Source: Patescibacteria group bacterium (GTDB lineage Bacteria > Patescibacteriota > Minisyncoccia > UBA6257 > GWB1-50-10). Taken from it: a DNA stretch of 7,745 nt. The stretch lies in contig JAMCRC010000020.1 of assembly GCA_023380415.1 (NCBI GenBank), positions 1-7,745 on the forward strand, in the 5' to 3' direction. The position numbers and the translations under genes were made by a program. Below, piece after piece: positions 1-4,618 of the stretch; positions within the stretch are counted from its first letter, which is position 1, and the number at the start of each line of letters is the position of its first letter. The notes under the pieces were generated by a model. It searched no databases and was not told the DNA's origin. It saw only the letters and a list, made by a program, of their open reading frames with translations.

Positions 1-112
1 CTTTTTTCCATTTGTGCGGGGTGTAATGCCTTCGCCAGTAGCCGAAGGCCGCGACGCCACCGAAAAATCCGCACCAGACGACGGCGAACAGCAAGATAAT
101 CTCCGGGTTCAT
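1..112 (-). CDS. Partial small membrane protein (left copy of an inverted pair)
   Basis: The reading frame starts with ATG at 112-110 on the minus strand and runs off the left edge after about 37 codons. It encodes the same N-terminus as the gene at 227-424 except codon 2 (Asn AAC instead of Thr ACC): a hydrophobic helix starting PEIILLFAVVW, then a basic YWRRHYTPHKWKK segment. A plausible Shine-Dalgarno AGGA (121-124 region) lies about 8 nt before the ATG, unlike the upstream sequence of the right copy, so the two genes have their own 5' regions. I do not recognise the family. Because the window edge falls inside a repeat, this copy could be a real duplicated gene or an assembly fold-back. 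Confidence 0.45.
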   Translation of the reverse strand, partial: MNPEIILLFAVVWCGFFGGVAAFGYWRRHYTPHKWKK

Positions 113-153
113 CTCACCGGTCCTTTTCTTTTTCCAATCGCTTCGGGGTATAT

Positions 154-182
154 TTGACAAAACTTGTTTTATATTTTAGCAT
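154..182 (+). promoter_or_regulatory. Candidate sigma70-type promoter of the 65-aa membrane protein gene
   Basis: A perfect TTGACA (154-159) is followed after 17 bp by TAGCAT (177-182), a 4/6 match to TATAAT. Transcription would begin near 189, giving a leader of about 38 nt. The gene then has a strong GGAGG ribosome-binding site (218-222) four bases before its ATG. This is the only recognisable -35 plus -10 pair with a conventional leader and strong Shine-Dalgarno in the window. It lies in the spacer between the two inverted-repeat arms, so inversion of the spacer would point it at the left copy. Confidence 0.5.
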
Positions 183-226
183 TTAGACAAGCGTTGGAAC
201 TTGATAACTAACGAAACGGAGGGCAT

Positions 227-424
227 ATGACCCCGGAGATTATCTTGCTGTTCGCCGTCGTCTGGTGCGGATTTTTCGGTGGCGTCGCGGCCTTCGGCTA
301 CTGGCGAAGGCATTACACCCCGCACAAATGGAAAAAAGCGGGCCTCACGATATTGATACTTGTCGGAGGATTCTTGTCGCTGGCCCTTATGCCCGGCGAG
401 AAACGCCCCCATCCGTCACCTTAA
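227..424 (+). CDS. Small two-helix membrane protein, unrecognised
   Basis: A 65-residue protein with two hydrophobic segments (about residues 4-24 and 39-55) joined by a basic, aromatic loop (YWRRHYTPHKWKKA, residues 25-38), ending in a short charged, proline-rich tail. The positive-inside rule puts the loop in the cytoplasm. I recognise no family and can name no function. The start is well supported by GGAGGG just upstream and a candidate TTGACA promoter. Its last 38 bases overlap the end of mpg, tail to tail on the opposite strand. The first 112 bases are duplicated in inverted orientation at the left edge, so this is one member of a divergent near-identical pair. Confidence 0.65.
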   Translation: MTPEIILLFAVVWCGFFGGVAAFGYWRRHYTPHKWKKAGLTILILVGGFLSLALMPGEKRPHPSP

Positions 425-929
425 GGTTGTAATCTTTCGCTCGCCAGACCGGCCCTGCGTAGTCGACACCGACTCGCGGGCCTTTTTTTATATCTTTTTT
501 CCTTATCCTCGTCCCCCGGTCCTCGAACCAGAGTCCGGTCTTTTTATCCGCCGGCTTGCCGTAAACCTTCCCGTCTATTTTGAAATGTTTGGTGACGCGA
601 GCGGGGCCTTTTATTCCTTCCACGCCGCGGATCAGGATCGCCGCCGGATATTCCTTTGGTCCGGTCACGATGTTCACGAGCCAGTGCATGCCGTAAGTGA
701 AATACGGGTACCAGACGCCGGACTCTCCGAACATGACCTTGTTCCGCTCCGTCCGTCCCCGCGAGGCATGCGAGGCCTTGTCGCGCGGACCGTCGTAGGC
801 CTCGACTTCGGTTATCATCGCCGCTCTTTCCCGGCCGCGGTAGCGCCGGACCAGATATTTGCCCAAAAGCTCCTCGGCCACCTTGAGGGTCGGCCGATCG
901 AAGAATTCGGAGGGGAGTGCTTTGCGCAT
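387..929 (-). CDS. mpg: 3-methyladenine DNA glycosylase (AAG/Mpg family)
   Basis: A monofunctional DNA glycosylase that flips out alkylated purines such as 3-methyladenine and cuts the N-glycosidic bond, starting base-excision repair. The 180-residue protein shows the family landmarks in order: LPSEFFDRPTLKVAEELLGK (5-24), the catalytic stretch TEVEAYDGPRDKASH with the likely water-activating Glu43, Tyr45 and His54, then GRTERNKVMF (58-67), the YFTYGMHWLVN segment (76-86) that lines the base pocket and intercalates, and GPARVTKHFKI (108-118). The closing VWRA motif (161-164) is present. Length is close to the usual bacterial 180-200. The start overlaps the upstream gene's stop as TGATG and has AAGGGA (939-944) 9 nt before it, so it is translated from the operon. 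It is the last gene of a PEBP, 139-aa protein, mpg operon; no other repair gene is adjacent. Confidence 0.93.
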   Translation of the reverse strand: MRKALPSEFFDRPTLKVAEELLGKYLVRRYRGRERAAMITEVEAYDGPRDKASHASRGRTERNKVMFGESGVWYPYFTYGMHWLVNIVTGPKEYPAAILIRGVEGIKGPARVTKHFKIDGKVYGKPADKKTGLWFEDRGTRIRKKDIKKGPRVGVDYAGPVWRAKDYNLKVTDGGVSRRA

Positions 930-1348
930 CAGATCAGTTCCCTTATCTCCTGGAGCACTTCGCTGGGTATCGGGTCGCGTTTGGGACTTACGCCCGGATA
1001 CCGCCAGGCGGTGATTATTTTCAAACGTTGTTTAGGATTTAGGGTTTTGGATCCAGGGTTTGCTCGTTGACCGCCGTCAACGAGCTTGTACATCGCCCAG
1101 ATCTCGGAATATTTCTGCGTGCCGGCCGGCTGCATGACCGCGATGCATTTCGGGACTATCCCCTCCTCATGGCGGGCCGGGAAACGGATAATGCGCTTGA
1201 CCCGGCTCTCCGAAAGGCCGTACTGGCGCATCTTCACGCGGCTGTGGGACGTCCAAACGTATTTGTCGTTCGCCGCACCGAAAGAAAAATCGCCGAACCT
1301 TTTGAGCCCGGGTCTCTTATTCTTGAGCGGCGACCGGCGCGCAAGCAT
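929..1348 (-). CDS. Unrecognised 139-aa protein, possibly DUF4258/RelE-like fold
   Basis: The ATG at 1348-1346 lies two bases after the TAA of the PEBP gene, and the TGA shares a base with the mpg start, so it is the coupled middle gene of the operon. The frame stays open far upstream (to 1618), but there it is only the shadow of the PEBP gene. Conserved-looking parts are a basic N-terminus, SHSRVKMRQYGLSESRVKRII (34-54), which resembles the H..RM..RGIS..V motif of DUF4258-type small proteins, SEIWAMYK (81-88), and a C-terminal IITAWRYPGVSP...IPSEVLQEIRELI. Residues 89-108, between the last two, are encoded by a 10-bp hairpin and a heptamer array that look inserted in frame. Function is not known; a toxin-like or nucleic-acid-binding fold is only a guess. 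Confidence 0.75.
   Translation of the reverse strand: MLARRSPLKNKRPGLKRFGDFSFGAANDKYVWTSHSRVKMRQYGLSESRVKRIIRFPARHEEGIVPKCIAVMQPAGTQKYSEIWAMYKLVDGGQRANPGSKTLNPKQRLKIITAWRYPGVSPKRDPIPSEVLQEIRELI
1026..1085 (-). repeat. In-frame repeat element: 10-bp hairpin plus heptamer array inside a gene
   Basis: Read on the minus strand, GCTCGTTGAC (1085-1076), a 4-base loop and its exact complement (1071-1062) form a perfect 10-bp stem. It is followed immediately by units of period 7: AACCCTG, GATCCAA, AACCCTA, AATCCTA and a decayed AACAACG (1060-1026). The units resemble the AATACTA heptamers found between genes at 1931-1965. Together they encode residues 89-108 of the 139-aa protein without breaking the frame. 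Confidence 0.75.
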
Positions 1349-1350
1349 CG

Positions 1351-1890
1351 TTACTTGCGGCCGTAAAGGCCGATGAGCACGCCCTGGGCAAGAACGTGGC
1401 CGCTCATAGCCGAAGTAAGGGCCGCTTTGTCCGAACCCGCCGGGATATCGAGCGATGCGTCCAAGGCATAAACGTTGAAGCGATAGCGGTGCGGCGAATT
1501 GCCGCGCGGCGGGCAGGGGCCCATATACTTGGCCTTGCCCCCGCTTCCCGTTCCCTGTACGGCGCCGAAGGGCACCGTGTCCTCGTCGATGTACTGGGTC
1601 TTGGGATCGATGTTCCAAACGAGCCAGTGGTACCAGGTCTCGCCGCGCGTCGCGTCGGGATCGTCCATGACGAGCGCCAGGCTCTGCGTTCCATCGGGCG
1701 CATCCCGGATCTCCAGGAGCGGGTTAACGTCCGCGCCGTCGCAGGTGAACTTTTGGGGAACGACGCCGCCCTCTTTGAAGGCAGAGCTTTTGACGAGAAT
1801 CGGTTTCGCTTGGGTTGAACGTGGCATAAGAAAGTAGGCCGTCAATAAAAGGATAGCAAATATGAGGACTAGGACCAAGCTATGCCTCAC
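1351..1890 (-). CDS. Membrane-anchored YbhB/YbcL-type PEBP family protein
   Basis: A 179-residue phosphatidylethanolamine-binding-protein homologue of the bacterial YbhB/YbcL type. Residues 4-22 form an N-terminal membrane anchor or uncleaved signal, so the domain is probably outside the cytoplasmic membrane. The fold is marked by SSAFKEGGVVPQKFTCDG (35-52), the ligand-pocket motif MDDPDATRG (75-83), TWYHWLVWNI (85-94), and KYMGPCPPRGNSPHRYRFNVYALD (121-144), the CPP and PHRY part being diagnostic. The biochemical role of bacterial members is poorly known. The start is GTG at 1890, the first possible start after an in-frame stop; a -10 TATACT lies exactly 6 nt upstream, fitting a leaderless mRNA. 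TTG at 1878, with GTGAGG before it, is an alternative. It heads the operon with the 139-aa protein and mpg. Confidence 0.9.
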   Translation of the reverse strand: MRHSLVLVLIFAILLLTAYFLMPRSTQAKPILVKSSAFKEGGVVPQKFTCDGADVNPLLEIRDAPDGTQSLALVMDDPDATRGETWYHWLVWNIDPKTQYIDEDTVPFGAVQGTGSGGKAKYMGPCPPRGNSPHRYRFNVYALDASLDIPAGSDKAALTSAMSGHVLAQGVLIGLYGRK

Positions 1891-1896
1891 CCCAAT

Positions 1897-1902
1897 AGTA
1901 TA
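1897..1902 (-). promoter_or_regulatory. -10 element of the PEBP operon (leaderless)
   Basis: On the minus strand TATACT is followed by six bases (ATTGGG) and then the GTG start, so the expected transcription start is the G of GTG. No -35-like hexamer is seen at 17 bp. The hexamer is itself part of a heptamer unit (TATACTA). Confidence 0.5.
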
Positions 1903-1965
1903 TAGTATTTAATGTTCTCCGGCGCGACTTGATACCTGATACCAAATACTAAATACTAAATACCG
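1897..1965. repeat. Facing heptamer repeats in the PEBP/dnaX intergenic region
   Basis: On the plus strand, 1931-1965 is five units of period 7: GATACCT, GATACCA, AATACTA, AATACTA, AATACCG. On the minus strand, 1910-1897 holds two units, AATACTA and TATACTA. The two tracts are inverted relative to each other and could pair. They end within a few bases of the PEBP and dnaX start codons. The region 1891-1967 holds no gene and should contain both divergent promoters. Confidence 0.8.
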
Positions 1966-1967
1966 AC

Positions 1968-3074
1968 ATGTCCCAGCTTGCCATCTACCGCAAATACCGG
2001 CCCGCGACGTTCGAAGACCTCTTGGGCCAGGAAATGGTGGTGAAGGTCCTGAAGGGCGCCGCCAAAAGCGAGCGCCTGGCCCACGCCTATCTTCTCGCCG
2101 GACCGAGAGGCACCGGCAAGACCACGACCGCCCGCCTCATCGCGAAGATCGCGAACTGCGAGAAACGGGCCCTCGACGCCAAATTCAGGGAAAAGGGCGA
2201 GCCGTGCAACGAATGCGGCGCCTGCCGCAGCATCGACGACGGTTCGTCTTTGGATGTGGTCGAGATCGACGCCGCTTCGAACCGCGGCATCGACGAGATC
2301 AGGAATTTGAAGGAAAGTGTCCGCGTCGCCCCGACGACGAACCGTTACAAGGTCTTCATCGTCGACGAGGCCCACATGCTTACCAAGGACGCCTGGAACG
2401 CGCTCCTCAAGACATTGGAGGAGCCGCCGCAATACGTGATCATCGTCCTCGCGACAACGGAGATCGAAAAGGTGCCGCCGACGATCGGCTCGCGCACCCA
2501 AAAGTTCTTCTTCAAGCGCGCTTCGCGCGACGAGATCGCTTCCAAATTGAAGAAGATAGCCGCGGCCGAAGACATCAAGATCGGCAGCGAGGCCCTGGAC
2601 CTTATCGCCTCTTCGGCCGAGGGCAGTTTCCGCGACGCGGAATCGCTCTTGGACCAGCTCGTTACCTTCGGCGATAAGACCATATCGCTCCAAGAGGTCG
2701 AAGAGACCATCGGCAAGGTCGGCTTCGACAAGCTTTCCGCTTTCGCCGGCCACCTTCTGCGCCGGGAGTCCGGCGAGGCGCTCAAGTCCCTGACCGAAAT
2801 AGCGGACGGCGGCTTCAATCTGGCCGCTTTTACCAAGGACCTCATCGAGTACCTCCGCCGCGTCGCCGTCTTGAAGACGAGCCCGGAAATGCGCGCCGCC
2901 TTTTCTTCGGAGCTTATGGAAGAGCACCTGAATAAGATCATCGATCACGCCAAGCTCTTCGAACCGAAGCACCTGGACCTTTTAAAGGGACTTATCGCGG
3001 CCTACGGCCAAATGCGTTACAGCCAGTTCCCCATCATCCCGCTCGAAGTGGCCATCGCCGAAAACGCTCAATAG
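1968..3074 (+). CDS. dnaX: DNA polymerase III gamma subunit (short DnaX, clamp loader ATPase)
   Basis: The motor subunit of the clamp loader, which uses ATP to place the sliding clamp on primed DNA. The 368 residues cover the AAA+ domain and collar: IYRKYRPATFEDLLGQE (6-22), Walker A GPRGTGKT (45-52), zinc-binding Cys64, Cys80, Cys83 and Cys86, DAASNRGIDEIR (101-112), Walker B VFIVDEAH (129-136), sensor 1 LATTE (161-165), SRT (175-177) where the usual motif is SRC with the arginine finger, and sensor 2 GSFRDAESLLDQ with Arg222. Collar domain III ends at the stop; the tau-specific domains that bind helicase and polymerase alpha are absent, and no A-rich frameshift tract was seen. No Shine-Dalgarno precedes the ATG; a weak TAAATA (1957-1962) ends 5 nt before it. 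YbaB and RecR, frequent dnaX partners, are not next to it. It overlaps the minus-strand gene by 7 bp at the stops. Confidence 0.95.
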   Translation: MSQLAIYRKYRPATFEDLLGQEMVVKVLKGAAKSERLAHAYLLAGPRGTGKTTTARLIAKIANCEKRALDAKFREKGEPCNECGACRSIDDGSSLDVVEIDAASNRGIDEIRNLKESVRVAPTTNRYKVFIVDEAHMLTKDAWNALLKTLEEPPQYVIIVLATTEIEKVPPTIGSRTQKFFFKRASRDEIASKLKKIAAAEDIKIGSEALDLIASSAEGSFRDAESLLDQLVTFGDKTISLQEVEETIGKVGFDKLSAFAGHLLRRESGEALKSLTEIADGGFNLAAFTKDLIEYLRRVAVLKTSPEMRAAFSSELMEEHLNKIIDHAKLFEPKHLDLLKGLIAAYGQMRYSQFPIIPLEVAIAENAQ

Positions 3075-3727
3075 ATCCTCCAAGAGCTCAATCCCACGGC
3101 CGCTCCGAAAAAGTGGCCGACGACGAACGCGAGGACGGCCGCCAGAATGAGCGGCCAGCCGAGCGTGGTGTACGTTTCTTTGAGGAAAACCAGACGGTAG
3201 ACCGAGACCAGGACGACGCTCAAGAACACGAGCGGCACGAATATGATTATGTTCGGCCAGCCGACTATGAGCGCGGCGAGAAATCCGATCGTGGTCTCGC
3301 CGGCGTGGAAAAAGCGCTCACGATATCTCTGGAGCAATTTCAATATCCCCCAGAACAAAATGGCGATGATGACGGACCAAACGGCATCGAGCCAGAAACG
3401 GCTCCAGGCATAATAAAGGAAATAACCCAAGTGTCCGTCAAAAGCACCCACCCCGCCGGTAACCGCCGCGGGAAGTTTTTCGAGAGATTCATTAAGGAGC
3501 AAATGGGCTAAGGGTTCGCTCTTCCAGACGAAATATTGCCCGACCGATAATAATAAGGCATAAGCGAACTTAAAGACCAGCAAAGCGACCACCAAGCCGC
3601 GCAGGGTCAAATGTTTTATCGCCCTTCCTTGCCGTGACCGCCAGTAAACCAAGCAGGCACCGATAGACACAAGGCCAAAGAATATCCTTGGCAGCCAAAC
3701 GGCGATCAAGTTCAATGCAACGTACAT
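3068..3727 (-). CDS. Unrecognised polytopic membrane protein
   Basis: A 219-residue, strongly hydrophobic protein with five or six predicted membrane helices, roughly residues 4-29, 43-68, 110-132, 144-160, 161-182 and 187-212. A basic loop (RSRQGRAIKHLTLR, 30-43) and another (QRYRERFFHAGE, 133-144) are probably cytoplasmic. Between helices 2 and 3 lies a glycine- and aromatic-rich loop (TGGVGAFDGHLGYFLYYAWSRFW, from 90). I see no motif of a known transporter or enzyme, so no function is given. The ATG at 3727 has no Shine-Dalgarno; a TATAAT on the same strand (3754-3749) would give a leader of about 15 nt overlapping a palindrome. Its stop overlaps the dnaX stop by 7 bp. Confidence 0.75.
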   Translation of the reverse strand: MYVALNLIAVWLPRIFFGLVSIGACLVYWRSRQGRAIKHLTLRGLVVALLVFKFAYALLLSVGQYFVWKSEPLAHLLLNESLEKLPAAVTGGVGAFDGHLGYFLYYAWSRFWLDAVWSVIIAILFWGILKLLQRYRERFFHAGETTIGFLAALIVGWPNIIIFVPLVFLSVVLVSVYRLVFLKETYTTLGWPLILAAVLAFVVGHFFGAAVGLSSWRIY

Positions 3728-3732
3728 TAGGT

Positions 3733-3761
3733 TTGCCGATACTATCGGATTATATTATAAA
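3733..3761 (+). promoter_or_regulatory. Divergent promoter region for tRNA-Gln (+) and the membrane protein (-)
   Basis: On the plus strand TTGCCG (3733-3738) and TATAAA (3756-3761) are 17 bp apart, placing the transcription start about 14 bases before the tRNA. On the minus strand TATAAT occurs twice (3754-3749 and 3759-3754), reading toward the membrane protein. The two promoters overlap, so use of one may interfere with the other. Confidence 0.5.
3736..3748. promoter_or_regulatory. 13-bp palindrome at the start of the membrane-protein transcript (possible operator)
   Basis: CCGATA (3736-3741) and TATCGG (3743-3748) form a perfect inverted repeat around one base. It lies directly downstream of the minus-strand -10 and overlaps the predicted transcription start. 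On the plus strand it follows the tRNA promoter's -35-like TTGCCG. Position suits a repressor site, but 6-bp arms can arise by chance. Confidence 0.3.
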
Positions 3762-3781
3762 GAATACCAGAAATAACGCAT

Positions 3782-3852
3782 TGGGGGATCGTCTAACGGT
3801 AGGACATGGGCCTTTGGAGCCCAGTATCGGGGTTCGAATCCCTGTCCCCCAG
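3782..3852 (+). tRNA. tRNA-Gln (anticodon TTG)
   Basis: A complete 71-nt cloverleaf. Acceptor stem TGGGGGA (3782-3788) pairs with TCCCCCA (3845-3851), discriminator G3852. The D arm is 3791-3805. The anticodon stem TGGGC/GCCCA (3807-3811, 3819-3823) carries loop CTTTGGA, giving anticodon TTG (3814-3816), which reads CAA and, by wobble, CAG. The T arm is CGGGG/CCCTG around TTCGAAT (3828-3844) with one G-T pair. The U1-A72 end is typical of bacterial tRNA-Gln. CCA is not encoded and must be added enzymatically. The 3' end from the T stem onward is repeated, degraded, at 4228-4257. Confidence 0.96.
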
Positions 3853-3853
3853 C

Positions 3854-3910
3854 TCTTCGTCGCTTACGCTCCTCAGAGCCTTCGGCACGCTTACAGTAAA
3901 GCGACGAAGA
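3854..3910. repeat. 12-bp inverted repeat just after the tRNA
   Basis: TCTTCGTCGCTT (3854-3865) is exactly complementary to AAGCGACGAAGA (3899-3910) across a 33-base loop. A second, overlapping pairing joins TACGCTC (3865-3871) with GAGCGTA (3915-3921). No T-run follows, so this is not a standard terminator. It could be a tRNA-processing or boundary structure or a repetitive palindrome. Confidence 0.6.
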
Positions 3911-3935
3911 CACTGAGCGTAGCGAGGTGCATAGT

Positions 3936-3943
3936 GATAAAAT
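3936..3943 (+). promoter_or_regulatory. -10 element of the GIY-YIG gene (leaderless)
   Basis: GATAAAAT, with the -10 hexamer TAAAAT at 3938-3943, is followed by six bases (TAGTCG) and the GTG start at 3950. The same octamer stands at the same distance before the gene on the minus strand at 4573. No Shine-Dalgarno is present, so the mRNA probably starts at the GTG. Confidence 0.5.
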
Positions 3944-3949
3944 TAGTCG

Positions 3950-4216
3950 GTGGGCTATTTTGTATACATCCTTGAATGTGCCGATGGGTCTTTTTACGTA
4001 GGATGCACGAATGATATTGAACGCAGGGTAAAGCAACACAATGATTCCAAATGGGGAGCTCACTACACCAAGATCCGCCGCCCGGTCATCCTCGTGCATT
4101 CGGAATCATATCCGACCCTGAAGGAGGCGCGACATCGAGAATCGGAGATCAAGGGATGGAGACGAGAGAAAAAGTTGGATCTCATCAAGTTAGGCAAATC
4201 CATTATTAAAAATTAG
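3950..4216 (+). CDS. Single-domain GIY-YIG nuclease (UPF0213/YhbQ-like)
   Basis: An 88-residue protein consisting of one GIY-YIG endonuclease domain and little else. The two signature tyrosine motifs appear as FVYIL (4-8) and FYVG (15-18), followed by Arg25/Arg26 and His30 in ERRVKQH, the HYTKIRRPV strand region (38-46), and the conserved helix EARHRESEIKGWRREKK (59-75) that supplies the metal-binding Glu, probably Glu64 or Glu66. Members of this family are stand-alone small nucleases with unclear cellular role; related domains occur in homing endonucleases and UvrC. The GTG start is forced by an in-frame TAG at 3944, and a -10 element 6 nt upstream supports it. The gene lies between tRNA-Gln and a decayed copy of the tRNA's 3' end, which suggests it arrived as, or belongs to, a small tRNA-associated cassette. 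No integrase is seen. Confidence 0.92.
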   Translation: MGYFVYILECADGSFYVGCTNDIERRVKQHNDSKWGAHYTKIRRPVILVHSESYPTLKEARHRESEIKGWRREKKLDLIKLGKSIIKN

Positions 4217-4227
4217 GCCGGAGCGAC

Positions 4228-4257
4228 GTTCGATTCCATGTCCCCCAGCACTTCGAC
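4228..4257 (+). repeat. Degraded copy of the tRNA-Gln 3' end (att-like direct repeat)
   Basis: Bases 4228-4257 match 3832-3861 at 26 of 30 positions without gaps; mismatches are at 4234, 4238, 4250 and 4256. The match covers the end of the T stem, the T loop, the whole 3' acceptor strand (TGTCCCCCAG), the discriminator and nine bases beyond the tRNA. No 5' tRNA half precedes it, so it is not a functional tRNA. Its spacing from the intact tRNA is 396 bp and the only gene between them is the GIY-YIG gene. Confidence 0.85.
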
Positions 4258-4264
4258 TCGCCCG

Positions 4265-4573
4265 CTATTTAGATTTGGAGCGCCTCCTCAAGACCCACTT
4301 CACCGATGGGCTTATCTTTTTATCCTTGCGGTGAATGCAGCCGATCCAGCAGCAGGGCCGGCGCATCCCCTCTTTGAGCTCGCTGCAAACCCGCTTTATA
4401 TGCTCCTTTCTCTTTTCCGGCGTTTTAACGGAGACGGTCCAGCAAATCCACTCGTTGCGCGCGAGAGGGGTGATATCTTCCCATTTTTCCAAAGCCCGCC
4501 GGTCGGCGAGCAGGGCCTTCTTCAGGTCCGCCGGCAGATCATGTGCCGTTCCGCCAGATATTTTTAAAGCCAT
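4265..4573 (-). CDS. YdeI/OmpD-associated (OmdA-type) small protein with Cys cluster
   Basis: A 102-residue protein matching the C-terminal OmdA-type helical domain seen in YdeI/OmpD-associated proteins: DLPADLKKALLADRRALEKWEDITPLARNEWICW (12-45), then TPEKRKEHIKRVCSELKEG (51-69). Full-length YdeI-like proteins have an additional N-terminal domain that is lacking here. After the helices comes RRPCCWIGCIHR (71-82) with Cys74, Cys75, Cys79 and His81, which could bind a metal ion, and a lysine/arginine-rich tail. The family's role is not well established; some relatives are linked to resistance to peptides or bacteriocins. ATG at 4573 has no Shine-Dalgarno but follows a TAAAAT -10 element by exactly 6 nt. 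It is divergent from the bactofilin-like gene with only 45 bp between them and meets the tRNA remnant at its 3' end. Confidence 0.78.
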   Translation of the reverse strand: MALKISGGTAHDLPADLKKALLADRRALEKWEDITPLARNEWICWTVSVKTPEKRKEHIKRVCSELKEGMRRPCCWIGCIHRKDKKISPSVKWVLRRRSKSK

Positions 4574-4579
4574 AGGACC

Positions 4580-4587
4580 ATTTTATC
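4580..4587 (-). promoter_or_regulatory. -10 element of the OmdA-type gene (leaderless)
   Basis: Minus-strand GATAAAAT (4587-4580) is followed by six bases (GGTCCT) and the ATG at 4573. It is identical to the octamer before the GIY-YIG gene. The expected transcription start is the A of the ATG. Confidence 0.5.
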
Positions 4588-4606
4588 AGACCGCCGCCGG
4601 TTTTGT

Positions 4607-4612
4607 TATAAT
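4607..4612 (+). promoter_or_regulatory. -10 element of the bactofilin-like gene (leaderless)
   Basis: A perfect TATAAT is followed by TAAGAC and the ATG at 4619, with no Shine-Dalgarno between. No good -35 hexamer is visible at 16-18 bp. A leaderless transcript is predicted. Confidence 0.6.
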
Positions 4613-4618
4613 TAAGAC

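Larger units (their letters stand above)
1..338. repeat. Long inverted repeat around a 114-bp spacer
   Basis: Bases 1-112 read on the minus strand match bases 227-338 on the plus strand at 111 of 112 positions. The single mismatch is at 108 versus 231, so 1-107 and 232-338 are a perfect 107-bp inverted match. Similarity stops at the start codons: the two upstream regions are different. The left limit is set by the window edge, so the true arm length is unknown. Identity at third codon positions means a very recent copy, gene conversion, or an assembly artefact. Confidence 0.97.

Noticed and set aside
1349..1618. A 90-codon N-terminal extension of the 139-aa protein
   Set aside because: It lies fully inside the PEBP gene in another frame and reads as arginine- and proline-rich shadow sequence; ATG at 1348, just after the PEBP stop, is the natural start.
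1931..1965. A possible mini-CRISPR array
   Set aside because: The units are contiguous 7-mers without spacers, and no cas gene is present.
1956..2972. A long open frame antisense to dnaX (338 codons)
   Set aside because: GC-rich codon bias leaves the opposite strand open; it lies on a clear dnaX gene and shows no family motif.
3755..4099. A minus-strand open frame across the tRNA
   Set aside because: It translates the antisense of tRNA-Gln and the GIY-YIG start, giving a spurious peptide.
4228..4257. A second functional tRNA
   Set aside because: Only the T-arm and acceptor 3' half are present, with a broken T stem; no D or anticodon arm can be formed upstream.
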